Notes under the pieces: model-generated
Seen by the model: the letters and a program-made list of their open reading frames with translations, nothing else
Told to the model about the DNA's origin: nothing
Databases searched by the model: none
Shown here: piece by piece, positions 19,420 to 27,204 of the stretch
Position numbering within the stretch: the first letter of the stretch is position 1
How the letters are laid out: every line of letters starts with the position of its first letter
Program-made: the position numbers and the translations under genes
IMG/VR virus record: IMGVR_UViG_3300031509_000001
Span: 1-64,000 of that record
Strand: one strand, 5' to 3'
DNA: 64,000 nucleotides
Source of the DNA: a virus

Positions 19420-19632
19420 CTATGCAAACAGTTCGTACATGATTCTTTGCCAATACAGCCGCGGTATTCCATTCACAACCTGTGTTGTGACTTCCCACAA
19501 CCGCGGCTGTAAACCGGTGTGTGATGCAGCCGCCATGCAAGCCACATCGAGATTGGTAAAGTAGTACTTGAACAGGACCCGCGGGCAATCTGAGGGCACC
19601 TCCAAGATGTAGTAGGAATGTGTGGGGTTCAT
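19420..19632 (-). CDS. Unknown small protein upstream of clamp
   Basis: 70 residues, aromatic-rich (HSYYILEVPSDCPRVLFKYYF). It ends 11 bases before the clamp start and begins 13 bases after the lysozyme-like gene, so it fits the operon. Function unknown. Confidence 0.6.
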   Translation of the reverse strand: MNPTHSYYILEVPSDCPRVLFKYYFTNLDVACMAAASHTGLQPRLWEVTTQVVNGIPRLYWQRIMYELFA

Positions 19633-19645
19633 AGAGCACTACGGG

Positions 19646-20023
19646 TTATTTCAGTGCATTCAGCGCACTCTTGACCTTCTTCCAATAGACCAGCGTTGCC
19701 GGTTTTAGGTGCCCTTGTGGCCCCCCGTTATGCACACGGGCCACCATTTCCGCATTGGTCAGCGGCACCTTGTGCCTAATCATGTAGGCGCGCATGATGC
19801 GCTTGCTGCCTTCCAGTGTCCAACGCATGTCGGGCGTGATTCCCGGATCTACATCTTGCGCATCCCTGACATAGGCCATGTGGATTTGCGCAGGGCCGAT
19901 AGCCTTGCCATTATCACCTACAGCCTTCAGATTGCCGCCAGATTCCACCTGCACAATGGCCCTAAAGATGCGGTCAAACGCGGCTTCTTCTTTTGGGTTC
20001 AATTGAATGGTCTTATCACTCAT
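19646..20023 (-). CDS. Lysozyme-like / lytic transglycosylase
   Basis: 125 residues with the lysozyme-fold pattern AIVQVESGGN (catalytic Glu27 candidate), GKAIGPAQIHMAY and a later ARVHNGGPQG segment, as in short SLT/lysozyme-like phage enzymes. It should cut the glycan strands of peptidoglycan. It lacks a signal peptide, so export would need a holin. It overlaps the nuclease gene by 8 bases (ATGAGTGA) within the replication operon, far from the holin-like genes at 57 kb. It could be the endolysin or an entry lysozyme. Confidence 0.75.
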   Translation of the reverse strand: MSDKTIQLNPKEEAAFDRIFRAIVQVESGGNLKAVGDNGKAIGPAQIHMAYVRDAQDVDPGITPDMRWTLEGSKRIMRAYMIRHKVPLTNAEMVARVHNGGPQGHLKPATLVYWKKVKSALNALK

Positions 20024-21314
20024 TGCTGAGTTCTCCTATTGGCAAGTCATTTGATTCTTCCGTAGTATAGAGATTGAGAGACGGCTTGCGCGCGCCTTTG
20101 AGTTTCAGCAACCGCGGTGTGCCATCCCCGCTCTCTCTCAGACAATGGCCAATGGCACTGGCAATGTAATCGCGCGCTTCGCCTTCAGACATTTCAAATG
20201 CCATGGCGATCTCTTTCACCAGAGAGCTTACAGACATGTTGCAGCAGCGGAGCAACACCTCTTCTCCAAGCCCGCGATCGCGCAACACATTGAACGCGGT
20301 TACGGTGTCAGTAATCTGTTCGCGTTTTGCGGGCGGCGCTTTTCTCCAACCGAGTTCTTCCAGCTCGTCATCTGAGAGAGACAGCAACACGGATTTCGCC
20401 CCCTCAATCATGGCCTCAAGATCACTGCGGTAATGCATAATGATGCTGGCCAAACGCGGGTTTGACTGCAGCATGGCCCGGCTCGATTCCTGTCCTGCAC
20501 CCAAAAGGAACCCTTGCAGCCTGGCTACACAAACGTGCTTGGCCTGGCACCACTTGCAATGCCAGCCAGCGATGAGGGTGGTGTCATCATCCATGGCGGC
20601 CATGAACAGCGCCTTCACCGTCATGGTCTTGCTCACAACCGTTTCATGCCCAATCCAGTCTGAGTCTTCACACTCAATTGGGCCTTCTAGGTTGTACAGC
20701 GGGATTTTAATGTAGACCAGCCGGGCGCGTCGAACCTGCGATACATCTCCGGATAAATACTGGTCAATGTAACCAGTTACTGCGGCCCACATCTGCCATG
20801 ATTTGTCCGCAGTTTCCCCGATATCCTCCAGCATGGATCGATGTGGCTGTTGGATTGTCTTGTAATCGATCACCAGCAGATCTTTGGTAGACGGGTTGTA
20901 CCACAGGCAGTCAGCCTTGGCGCTACCGATTTTACTACCATTCCAATTGATGAACATGCGATGCTCAACGTACTGCTGAGCATGTTCTTCTGACATTCCG
21001 GCTGCATGCGCAACACACAGCATCGCGTTGTAGGCGTTGATTGCCATGTTGCCCCAGTTAAGCTCGCGTTTGATTCGCTCCACATCGCTCAACCCTTTGG
21101 GCATGGGCGGCTCAGGAATCGTTTCTCCGCGGGCAATGCATTCAATGGCGGCATGCATGGCCGTTCCATCACGCATCGCATCGGTTTCAGCGCGTGGTAC
21201 GGTTTCCTGGATCTTCCACGACCCCGGACATTTGGCAATCAGCCAAAGTCGAGATGCGGATGGAAGGCCGGCTCTCTCATCGACTATAGTGGATTGGAAA
21301 GTAGGCGTTTCCAT
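20016..21314 (-). CDS. PD-(D/E)XK nuclease with Cys cluster (Cas4/RecB-like, DUF2800 type)
   Basis: 432 residues. Motifs in order: SASRLWLIAKCPGSW with Cys29, GTAMHAAIE with His54, ADCLW (Asp135), LLVIDYKT with Asp150 and Lys152, then HCKWCQAKHVC with Cys253, Cys256 and Cys262. One N-terminal and three C-terminal cysteines are the pattern of Fe-S-stabilised RecB-family exonucleases. It follows a putative annealing protein and so probably acts as the exonuclease half of an exo/annealase recombination pair. The C-terminal third is helical and of unknown role. Confidence 0.85.
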   Translation of the reverse strand: METPTFQSTIVDERAGLPSASRLWLIAKCPGSWKIQETVPRAETDAMRDGTAMHAAIECIARGETIPEPPMPKGLSDVERIKRELNWGNMAINAYNAMLCVAHAAGMSEEHAQQYVEHRMFINWNGSKIGSAKADCLWYNPSTKDLLVIDYKTIQQPHRSMLEDIGETADKSWQMWAAVTGYIDQYLSGDVSQVRRARLVYIKIPLYNLEGPIECEDSDWIGHETVVSKTMTVKALFMAAMDDDTTLIAGWHCKWCQAKHVCVARLQGFLLGAGQESSRAMLQSNPRLASIIMHYRSDLEAMIEGAKSVLLSLSDDELEELGWRKAPPAKREQITDTVTAFNVLRDRGLGEEVLLRCCNMSVSSLVKEIAMAFEMSEGEARDYIASAIGHCLRESGDGTPRLLKLKGARKPSLNLYTTEESNDLPIGELSNE

Positions 21315-21342
21315 GTCGCTGGCCTCGTAGCTGGCCGGTTGT

Positions 21343-22644
21343 TCACACTAGCAAATCGTCAATAAAGGTTCCCTGCTCTTCGTTCTTCGGAGCACGCTGT
21401 GTCTGCGGTTGTTGAACCGAAACCTTCGGTGCCTGCGAAGATGTGCTAGCTGCTAGGTTTTTCAGGCCTTCGATCGTAGACGCAGGATCACTTAACAGTG
21501 AGTCGAGCCTCGATTCTGGCCACTGCGAAAAATCAGCGCCCCAGCCGACCTTCTTGGCCGCTTCTGCTAAACCAGTACGGTCAAGCCCCATGGACTGTGC
21601 CACAGCCAAAAGCTTCTCAATTTTCTCCGATTTGCTTAACGGGCGGTCCATATTGGTCTGTTGAACCTGCTTCTGCTGCTGCGACACAGATTGATCAGCA
21701 GTGGCTGCAACATTGGCCTTGGCGGCGGCGCCCCTGGATCGACCACCGGTGGCCCGCGGCTGGCTTTGCTGTTGAGCGACCTTGGGTTCCGGGCCAGCAG
21801 GGGATTCCTGTGGCTCTTGCTTTGGCTGAGTGTGCGTCTCTTGCGACTCAGTTGCGTCAGCCTCCTCGGATACCTCAGTGGCAAACGCTTCCTCAACCGT
21901 CATCTCACCATCGCGAATAGCTGCATAAATCCCACGCAGCGTGGACAATTGTGCAGGAGTTAGGTTGTCCAGCGATTGCGCCCCGACCACACGGCATGCC
22001 ACAATCTCTGATACGCCAACACGCCGCAGCCAATCGCGGATGCCCGCAATGGCCTTTGGCGTTACAGGTTGCTGGCGCTCGATTGCTTGCATTACAGTGT
22101 TAACCACAGAACGAGGAATAACGCGAAGAATCGCGTTCCTCAGCGCCTTGGAAATGGCCACCTGCTGGTAAATGATGCGCAGACGATCGTGGAGCGGTTT
22201 TCCATGGCGATCAAGCGTGGGCACGATCACTTCCTCATTCCCCCACGCATTCGTCTGAACGTCCCAGGCAGAGCCTCGAGCGCGGATGTATTCCGGACGA
22301 CTCTCAATGACCGTTGCCCACACACGCAGGTTGCCCCAGTTTTGCATGATAATTTCGGCAAGCCTAATAGAGGGCCCCTTGACCACCTTGGTTTCTCCGC
22401 TTTCGCGGTCCCGGTAGCGCAGAGTGTAAACCATGGACTCCGAATCCATCAGGGCCTCGGCCACAATGGCCTGCATGGCCTTCTGCCGATCGCGCGGATA
22501 GGCCTTGGCGGTGGCCACCTGCACGTCAACGGCAGCCTTCTCAAGGTAGGTCACGATTTCAGGCTGCTGCGCAACTGCGGCAGGCTGGGCCGACATGATT
22601 TCGACAGGGTCATCGACGGGTTGAATTTGGTACTGCTTGGTCAT
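21343..22644 (-). CDS. Putative single-strand annealing recombination protein
   Basis: 433 residues from ATG 22644. The conserved core (about 60-200) has the pattern YTLRYRDRESGETKVVKG, PSIRLAEIIMQNWGNLRVW and ISKALRNAILRVIP. That pattern is common in a phage family that I associate with recombination but cannot name for certain. The middle is Gln/Pro/Glu-rich and disordered, and a small helical domain follows. It is the first gene of the operon, directly upstream of the RecB-like nuclease, which supports an annealing-protein role. It is driven by the promoter at 22714-22742 through a leader with a 9-bp hairpin. Confidence 0.65.
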   Translation of the reverse strand: MTKQYQIQPVDDPVEIMSAQPAAVAQQPEIVTYLEKAAVDVQVATAKAYPRDRQKAMQAIVAEALMDSESMVYTLRYRDRESGETKVVKGPSIRLAEIIMQNWGNLRVWATVIESRPEYIRARGSAWDVQTNAWGNEEVIVPTLDRHGKPLHDRLRIIYQQVAISKALRNAILRVIPRSVVNTVMQAIERQQPVTPKAIAGIRDWLRRVGVSEIVACRVVGAQSLDNLTPAQLSTLRGIYAAIRDGEMTVEEAFATEVSEEADATESQETHTQPKQEPQESPAGPEPKVAQQQSQPRATGGRSRGAAAKANVAATADQSVSQQQKQVQQTNMDRPLSKSEKIEKLLAVAQSMGLDRTGLAEAAKKVGWGADFSQWPESRLDSLLSDPASTIEGLKNLAASTSSQAPKVSVQQPQTQRAPKNEEQGTFIDDLLV

Positions 22645-22679
22645 GGCTTTGTTTGTGTTTGTGGTTCCGTCTCTCAATC

Positions 22680-22707
22680 AGTCTTGCGCACCATCTTTCG
22701 CAAGACT
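22680..22707 (-). promoter_or_regulatory. Leader hairpin
   Basis: AGTCTTGCG (22680-22688) and CGCAAGACT (22699-22707) form a perfect 9-bp inverted repeat in the leader of the minus-strand operon, between promoter and first start codon. It could be an operator or an RNA hairpin. Confidence 0.55.
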
Positions 22708-22713
22708 GCCGCC

Positions 22714-22742
22714 TTTATACACGTGCGCGCACTTCTTGTCAA
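22714..22742 (-). promoter_or_regulatory. Consensus sigma70-type promoter of the replication operon
   Basis: On the minus strand, TTGACA (22742-22737), 17-base spacer, TATAAA (22719-22714). A further TTGACA lies just upstream. The palindrome GTTGCT-agtc-AGCAAC at 22773-22788 contains TTGCTAGT about 30 bases upstream of the -35 element, a box seen near two other promoters. Confidence 0.8.
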
Positions 22743-23199
22743 CACCTGTTTTTGCGCTGTCAAGTGCCGAACGTTGCTAGTCAGCAACACGGGTCAAAAG
22801 TTGTTTTTATCGCCAAATTGGCACAAAACATGCTTGCAGTGGCTTGAAACCTCTGAGCGGTTGACAGCAAGCCGCAATTTGCGTGAGTATGCATCAGCGG
22901 CTGGCCAGGAGAAAAGATGCTGGCGGTTCGATCAGAGGCGTTACCGCAGACCGCGTGCGGGTGAACCCATGCGCAAGGCCGCCAGAAGCCGCGGAATCGC
23001 CCTGCCAGCCGCCTTAGTCCTCAAGGGGACACACCATAGCCGACGCCAAAGAAAATCGATCCTAGGCCGTTTTAAAGCGATTGCAGGGGCATTCTGAATC
23101 TTGAGCCCGCCGCAACCACCAACAGCAGTGCGCCGTCGTACATGCCAAAGCCCAACCTTGCTAGTAAGCCCAACTTCGCAAAGCCTCGCACAAGACCCC
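22743..23199. other. Non-coding stretch between divergent promoters
   Basis: There is no convincing gene on either strand; the long plus-strand frame here is the antisense of the annealing protein. It holds the TTGCTAGT palindrome (22773-22788), the 39-bp repeat (23052-23090) and a CCTTGCTAGTA box (23156-23166). Confidence 0.6.
23052..23090. repeat. 39-bp dispersed repeat, copy 1
   Basis: It begins AAAATCGAT and ends near AGCGATTG plus a G-rich tail. It matches 30171-30209 at about 30 of 39 positions in the same orientation. Both copies are in non-coding DNA around the structured RNAs. Confidence 0.6.
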
Positions 23200-23227
23200 T
23201 TGACAAGACAGAAGCAATGCCTATACT
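23200..23227 (+). promoter_or_regulatory. Consensus sigma70-type promoter of RNA R1
   Basis: TTGACA (23200-23205), 16-base spacer, TATACT (23222-23227), then GCCCCTCAG. The R2 promoter is followed by GCGCCTCAG, so the initial sequence is shared by both RNAs. The CCTTGCTAGTA box lies at 23156-23166. Confidence 0.85.
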
Positions 23228-23234
23228 GCCCCTC

Positions 23235-23760
23235 AGTCAGGCAGCAGACTGTGCCTGGTCAGATGACTCCGCGTCCGAGAGTTGATATCGGCGTTCTCAA
23301 GCACCAGCACAGTCGATCCGGTGTCCAACACCGGCCAGAGCGGTGAGTGCGGGGATAGCCCAACGCCGCTAGCCACTCTGCGGTTGCCAGACCAAGCCCG
23401 GAAGCGGGATGGCCATGCCGGGCAGCGTGGGCCGAAAGGTCAGAGCGCGGCTGGGAGAGGGTGGCGGCCCTCTGAGAGTCTGACCAACCGTGGACCCCGC
23501 CAGGACCCACGGGCTGCACGGTCCCCACGACCGTAGGGCGAGGCGAGGGGCCAGACGCGATCTGGGTATCCAAAGCCTGCCCTTGAGCAGCATACAGGCG
23601 AACCTTAGAGCCTAGTTCATAAAACCGCAGGCCCTAGGGGATGGGCCTATGCTGCCCAAGGGCGGGCTCAGGTACCTCCGCGATCTGGGCATCCTTAGTT
23701 TCAGAGTAGCCTACCTTGTAGATTAAGGAGCACGTAATTTAAGGAGTACGTAATTCAAGG
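23235..23760 (+). ncRNA. Large structured RNA R1, unrecognised family
   Basis: No plausible gene lies in this stretch, yet it is dense in paired elements: CCGGTGT/ACACCGG (23319-23335), GGTCAGA/TCTGACC enclosing AGAGGG/CCCTCT (23438-23485), CCGTGG/CCACGG (about 23488-23512), ACGGTC/GACCGT, and the long-range pair GCAGCATA (23587-23594)/TATGCTGC (23648-23655). It also holds a GGGCCGAAAGGTC element (23429-23441). It starts at a consensus promoter. At least seven blocks recur in the same order in R2 (minus strand, 31198-30554), with compensatory changes. I see none of the hallmarks I know for RNase P, tmRNA, 6S or self-splicing introns. The 3' end is set only by where the similarity to R2 stops. 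Confidence 0.85.
23725..23760 (+). repeat. 16-bp tandem repeat near the R1 end
   Basis: AAGGAGCACGTAATTT (23725-23740) is followed directly by AAGGAGTACGTAATTC (23741-23756) and a third AAGG start. R2 carries a related GTACGTAATTCAAAGG near its end. GCGATCTGGG-Y-ATCC is also repeated within R1 (23557-23571 and 23680-23694). Confidence 0.65.
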
Positions 23761-24136
23761 AAGTCCTTGGAAATCCTCAAAGCTGAAGATCCATTCTTCT
23801 CAGTTGATCTCAACCCTGCTCAAAACTTTAGCATCAAGTCTAAGGGAATAAAACACAGGCGCCGGCTTAATCGCTGACTCACACGAACAAGCCGCAAGCG
23901 CACACAAAACAAGCTCTCTAGACTCAACGCATCGCAAGTGCAGAGAAAACACACGCTAGGCCGCAATCTTTTGATACCGCAATGCACAAGTCCAAGGGAA
24001 ACACAAATTTTCACTCTACCCCGCAGGCTTGAACGTGGCTGGCGCGCGCTTAAACGCACGCAGTCATAATCCGACTGAAGGTTTTAGCCATCGCTGGCAT
24101 AAACATTTGGCGCTATAGGGGCAAAAAGAAAGGCGC
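23761..24136. other. Non-coding stretch before the early block
   Basis: A-rich with no gene. It holds a degenerate direct repeat (AAGTCTAAGGGAA at 23836 and AAGTCCAAGGGAA at 23988) and one GCTTAAACGC (24048-24057), the inverse of the motif cluster at 29.9 kb. No clear terminator for R1 was found. Confidence 0.5.
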
Positions 24137-24165
24137 TTGACATTGCGCAACGCATTGCGTAAACT
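24137..24165 (+). promoter_or_regulatory. Sigma70-type promoter of the early block, leaderless
   Basis: TTGACA (24137-24142), 17-base spacer containing TTGCGCAA, TAAACT (24160-24165). Transcription should start within about three bases of the ATG at 24175. Confidence 0.75.
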
Positions 24166-24174
24166 TTATGCCGT

Positions 24175-25638
24175 ATGATGAATGCGCAAGAATTGATCAA
24201 GGCAGCATGGACAGCCAGGGCTCCATTAATCTGGCTTCAGGCACCAGACACATTAGAGGCGTTAGACTACACTGTTGCCGCCGTAACCAACGGCGCCAAA
24301 CCACCAAAGACTTGGACGTGGTCGCCTGTCACAGGATGGGACAAAGGCAGGAAGGAACCACCTTCTCTCAATCCAACTGATGCGATACTTGAGATTGCTG
24401 AAGCGCCACAGGAAAGGACACTCTACGTGGCCAACCGCCTTGGTGAAGGCCTTCAAAATGATGTTCCCTTTGCCGCTGCGTGTCAGCTTGCCAGAAGGAA
24501 ACTGGCCGCCGTAGGTTCAACGCTGGTGTTTGTGGTGCCAAGCGGCACCTTGCCGCCGCCTTCTATTGCCGCCGATTTCATCCAAGTTTCCCTGCCATTG
24601 CCTGACGACAATACATCTACACAATTGGCGCAAGCCGTTGTAAATGATTACTTTGCATCGTCTCAAATAGCCAAAGAGTCTGGGCTCCAACCCGACAAGA
24701 TTGTTCAAAATCTAACGCCCTACCTGCGTGGATTAACACGCTTTGGCGTTGAACAAGTTGCCGCCGTTGCCGCGGTTGCATCAGCAAGGTCAAAGCAAAT
24801 CGATATGGCCGCGGCACAAATCGCCAGGGCTCAAATGTTGGCTACCGCAGGGCTCCGTGTGATCCAGCCAGAGCCAGTTGAACTTCCTGGCTTGGAAGGA
24901 TTGACCGACTGGATCAGCCGCTTTCCGGTTCAAGCGGTTGTATGGATGGACGAAATCGAGAAGGCCATTGCCGGCTATGGGCTTGCTGGAAGGGGCGACA
25001 GCTCCGGCGTTACGCAGGATCAGCTTTCCGTGATCCTAACGACAATGCAAGAGTACAGGATGTTCGGTCTAATCCTAGTCGGCCCACCAGGCACAGGCAA
25101 AAGTGAATCGGCGAAACAAGCCGGCCTACGCCTTGGCGTGCCAGTCGTGCAACTCGACCTTGGAAGTCTGAAGGGTTCATACGTAGGTGAATCCGAACAA
25201 CGTGTCCGCAGAGCCATGGCCGCAATTGCTGGGCTTGGACGCGTGATGGTGATTGCAACGTCCAACGGGATTGATTCAGTCCCACCAGAATTAAGACGTA
25301 GGTTCGCTCTTGGAACCTGGTTTTGCGACTTGCCAGACACAATGGACCGCGCTAAAATCTGGGCTGTGTGGGGCTGGAAGTGCAAAATCGACGACAATTG
25401 GACCGACTTGGCCGCGGCTAGTGAAGGATACGCAGGTAGTGACATTGCAATGGCTTGCACCATCGCATCAGCCACAGGCCGCCCCATCCGTGAAGTGATG
25501 GAAAGAATCACGCCAGTCGGCGTTGTGGCCGCCGAACTGCGTGCAAGACTTCAACAGGCCGCCGCAGGCCGTTGGCTTTCCGCTAAAACGGGCAAAGTTT
25601 GCCCGTTAACACCGCAAACAAGGAAATTCACCGACTGA
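24175..25638 (+). CDS. Ycf46-like AAA+ ATPase with relocated Walker B segment
   Basis: 487 residues. The N-terminal part (1-165) looks like the degenerate first domain of Ycf46-type AAA proteins. The active domain has Walker A GPPGTGKS (303-310), YVGESEQRVRRA (336-347), sensor 1 VIATSNGIDSVPPELRRRF (359-377) and a C-terminal lid. The Walker B segment AVVWMDEIEKAIAG (254-267) and its following helix lie before Walker A instead of between it and sensor 1. The protein is thus a segment-swapped AAA+ module, with all key residues present. It is the first gene of a block with DUF1257-like and DUF2997-like partners, the same trio known around Ycf46-type genes. It starts ATGATG directly at its promoter. 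The cellular role is unknown. Confidence 0.85.
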   Translation: MMNAQELIKAAWTARAPLIWLQAPDTLEALDYTVAAVTNGAKPPKTWTWSPVTGWDKGRKEPPSLNPTDAILEIAEAPQERTLYVANRLGEGLQNDVPFAAACQLARRKLAAVGSTLVFVVPSGTLPPPSIAADFIQVSLPLPDDNTSTQLAQAVVNDYFASSQIAKESGLQPDKIVQNLTPYLRGLTRFGVEQVAAVAAVASARSKQIDMAAAQIARAQMLATAGLRVIQPEPVELPGLEGLTDWISRFPVQAVVWMDEIEKAIAGYGLAGRGDSSGVTQDQLSVILTTMQEYRMFGLILVGPPGTGKSESAKQAGLRLGVPVVQLDLGSLKGSYVGESEQRVRRAMAAIAGLGRVMVIATSNGIDSVPPELRRRFALGTWFCDLPDTMDRAKIWAVWGWKCKIDDNWTDLAAASEGYAGSDIAMACTIASATGRPIREVMERITPVGVVAAELRARLQQAAAGRWLSAKTGKVCPLTPQTRKFTD

Positions 25639-25657
25639 TCAATGGGGGAACGGAACC

Positions 25658-25939
25658 ATGCCTTGCTGGACAAGAATCGAGATTAAGCTTGCCCTTAAGT
25701 GGCCAGCTAAACACGTCACCGCCGCAGTTGCCCGCCTCAAGGGCTGGCAGAACAAAGGCGGAAAGTGGGTACATCAGGATGGGACTACGCTGAACGTTGA
25801 CGGCGAAACCGCCACACTAGTCGGCGCCAATCCAAAGGCCCATGTCCGGTCAATCGCCACAGAAATTGTTCGGCAACAGGCCCTTAGGTACGGATGGAAG
25901 GTCCAGTCAACACCACAGGGATTGAGGATAACGAAATGA
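25658..25939 (+). CDS. DUF1257 (Ycf35)-like protein
   Basis: 93 residues starting MPCWTRIEIKLALKW, with a central GGKWVHQDGTTLNVDGETATL beta segment and a C-terminal QQALRYGWKVQSTPQGLRI. This matches the overall plan of DUF1257 proteins found beside Ycf46-like ATPases in cyanobacteria and phages. It is 19 bases after the ATPase gene, so probably a functional partner. The assignment is by pattern and context. Confidence 0.65.
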   Translation: MPCWTRIEIKLALKWPAKHVTAAVARLKGWQNKGGKWVHQDGTTLNVDGETATLVGANPKAHVRSIATEIVRQQALRYGWKVQSTPQGLRITK

Positions 25940-26118
25940 ATGCTACTAGGAAAAACCACCGTTGGACTTGGCTCCGCGTTGACAGCATTGGCACACACGT
26001 ATGGCGTTGCCAGAAGTGCGGATTGGTCAAATACGTGGCCATTATCAAGAACCGCAGTGTCACGTGGTACAACGTTAACAACACCATTAGCCAGCAAAGG
26101 CCAAATTGCGTCTTATGA
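25936..26118 (+). CDS. Small zinc-ribbon-like protein
   Basis: 60 residues from an ATGA that overlaps the previous stop. It has WRCQKCGLVKYV and a later Cys, suggesting a partial zinc ribbon. Its own stop overlaps the next ATG (ATGA). It lies between the DUF1257-like and DUF2997-like genes. Confidence 0.65.
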   Translation: MNATRKNHRWTWLRVDSIGTHVWRCQKCGLVKYVAIIKNRSVTWYNVNNTISQQRPNCVL

Positions 26119-26333
26119 AGAATACCATTGATATCACAATCACCGAGGACGGGCGCGTCATCATCAGAACGTCGAGCATTGCATCGGCCGACCACCTTGC
26201 GGCCGAACGTATGCTAGCTGAACTACCAGCTTTGCTTGGTTCAGAGTCGGTACAACGGAGCCGATTGCCTAGCCAGGCACAACACCAACACCATCATCAC
26301 CAACACCATGACCATGAGCACCACGAACACTGA
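26115..26333 (+). CDS. DUF2997-like protein with His-rich tail
   Basis: 72 residues. The core IDITITEDGRVIIRTSS followed by a helix with AERMLAELPALLG is the DUF2997 pattern. The tail after residue 55 is unusual: HQHHHHQHHDHEHHEH, a potential metal-binding stretch encoded by a CAC/CAT simple repeat. With the AAA+ and DUF1257-like genes it completes a known three-gene association. Confidence 0.75.
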   Translation: MKNTIDITITEDGRVIIRTSSIASADHLAAERMLAELPALLGSESVQRSRLPSQAQHQHHHHQHHDHEHHEH

Positions 26334-27204
26334 AACCATGACAAACACCATGACCACAACAAAAGCCCCTACGATCACGGTTCGGCCAGATACCGTCTGT
26401 GTCTCTGTGTCCGCAAGCGCTTGGTCCAGAATCCGCACCATTAACCATACCGCACTTGCGGATGCGCTTGCGGCTCAACGCGATACAGAGTTAATCCAAG
26501 GCCGTGTCTGTATCGCTAGATCAGCGACAATCGACAAGATCGAAAGCTTGCTCCGCAACACGCGTGCTAACGCGTTGATGTACGCGGTTCGTGCCCCAAC
26601 GCTAAGGCTCTACCTGGCCAAGGAAGGCGTTATCCCGCGTATCCAAGACATTGTCCAGCAAGGACTTGCGGAGTTGCGTGTCCTTCTTCAGGAACTTGCT
26701 GAAGAATGGCCTGCTATCGTCGATTCTGCACGCGCACCAATCTCTGATGGCGGCCTTGGCGAACTGTTCCGGCCAGAATGGTACCCTACCAAAGATGAAA
26801 TTGTCACTTCCTACGGCCTACGTATGGACGTCATCAAGGTCACCATGACCACAGACGTTCTCGAGAAGGTTGCCAAAGAGGCCAGAGATGAATTGCGCTC
26901 CGCTTTCGTTGCCCTAGTCCAAGGGCTGATCGAACGGCTCGAAACCGGCCAACGTCTACGTTCAGACACGTTCGACGCGCTACGCCAGTTTGTGGCCACG
27001 TTCAACGCACGTGACGTAGTTGGGGATTCAGAGCTAGCGACTCTGGTTAACCAAGCCAAGGCCGCACTTCAAATTGTGCCTGCCAAAGTCTCTGGCAAGG
27101 ACGTTGACATGCGCACTACCGTTGCCGGCTTGCTGAAAGCCGTTGAACAACAGGCCGTTAGCTTGGTCACGCCAGAACGTTCGTTCGGTAGCGATGACGA
27201 ATAG
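26308..27204 (+). CDS. Unknown early protein, possibly DUF3150-like
   Basis: About 298 residues if it starts at 26308; ATGs at 26314, 26338 and 26350 are equally possible because the repeat-derived region encodes Met/Thr/Asn-rich sequence in this frame. The body is helical (AELRVLLQELAEEWPAIV; ARDELRSAFVALVQGLIERLE) with a central RPEWYPTKDEIVTSYGLRMDV. The plan recalls DUF3150 proteins found with phage AAA ATPases, but I could not confirm it. It shares the block's codon style and packing. Confidence 0.65.
   Translation: MTMSTTNTETMTNTMTTTKAPTITVRPDTVCVSVSASAWSRIRTINHTALADALAAQRDTELIQGRVCIARSATIDKIESLLRNTRANALMYAVRAPTLRLYLAKEGVIPRIQDIVQQGLAELRVLLQELAEEWPAIVDSARAPISDGGLGELFRPEWYPTKDEIVTSYGLRMDVIKVTMTTDVLEKVAKEARDELRSAFVALVQGLIERLETGQRLRSDTFDALRQFVATFNARDVVGDSELATLVNQAKAALQIVPAKVSGKDVDMRTTVAGLLKAVEQQAVSLVTPERSFGSDDE

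Noticed and set aside
22069-23097. 342-residue plus-strand frame
   Set aside because: Antisense shadow of the annealing protein that runs on into non-coding DNA; no family pattern.
23235-23760. R1 as RNase P RNA, tmRNA, 6S RNA or a group I/II intron
   Set aside because: The characteristic conserved segments of these RNAs are not visible, and no host gene is split here.
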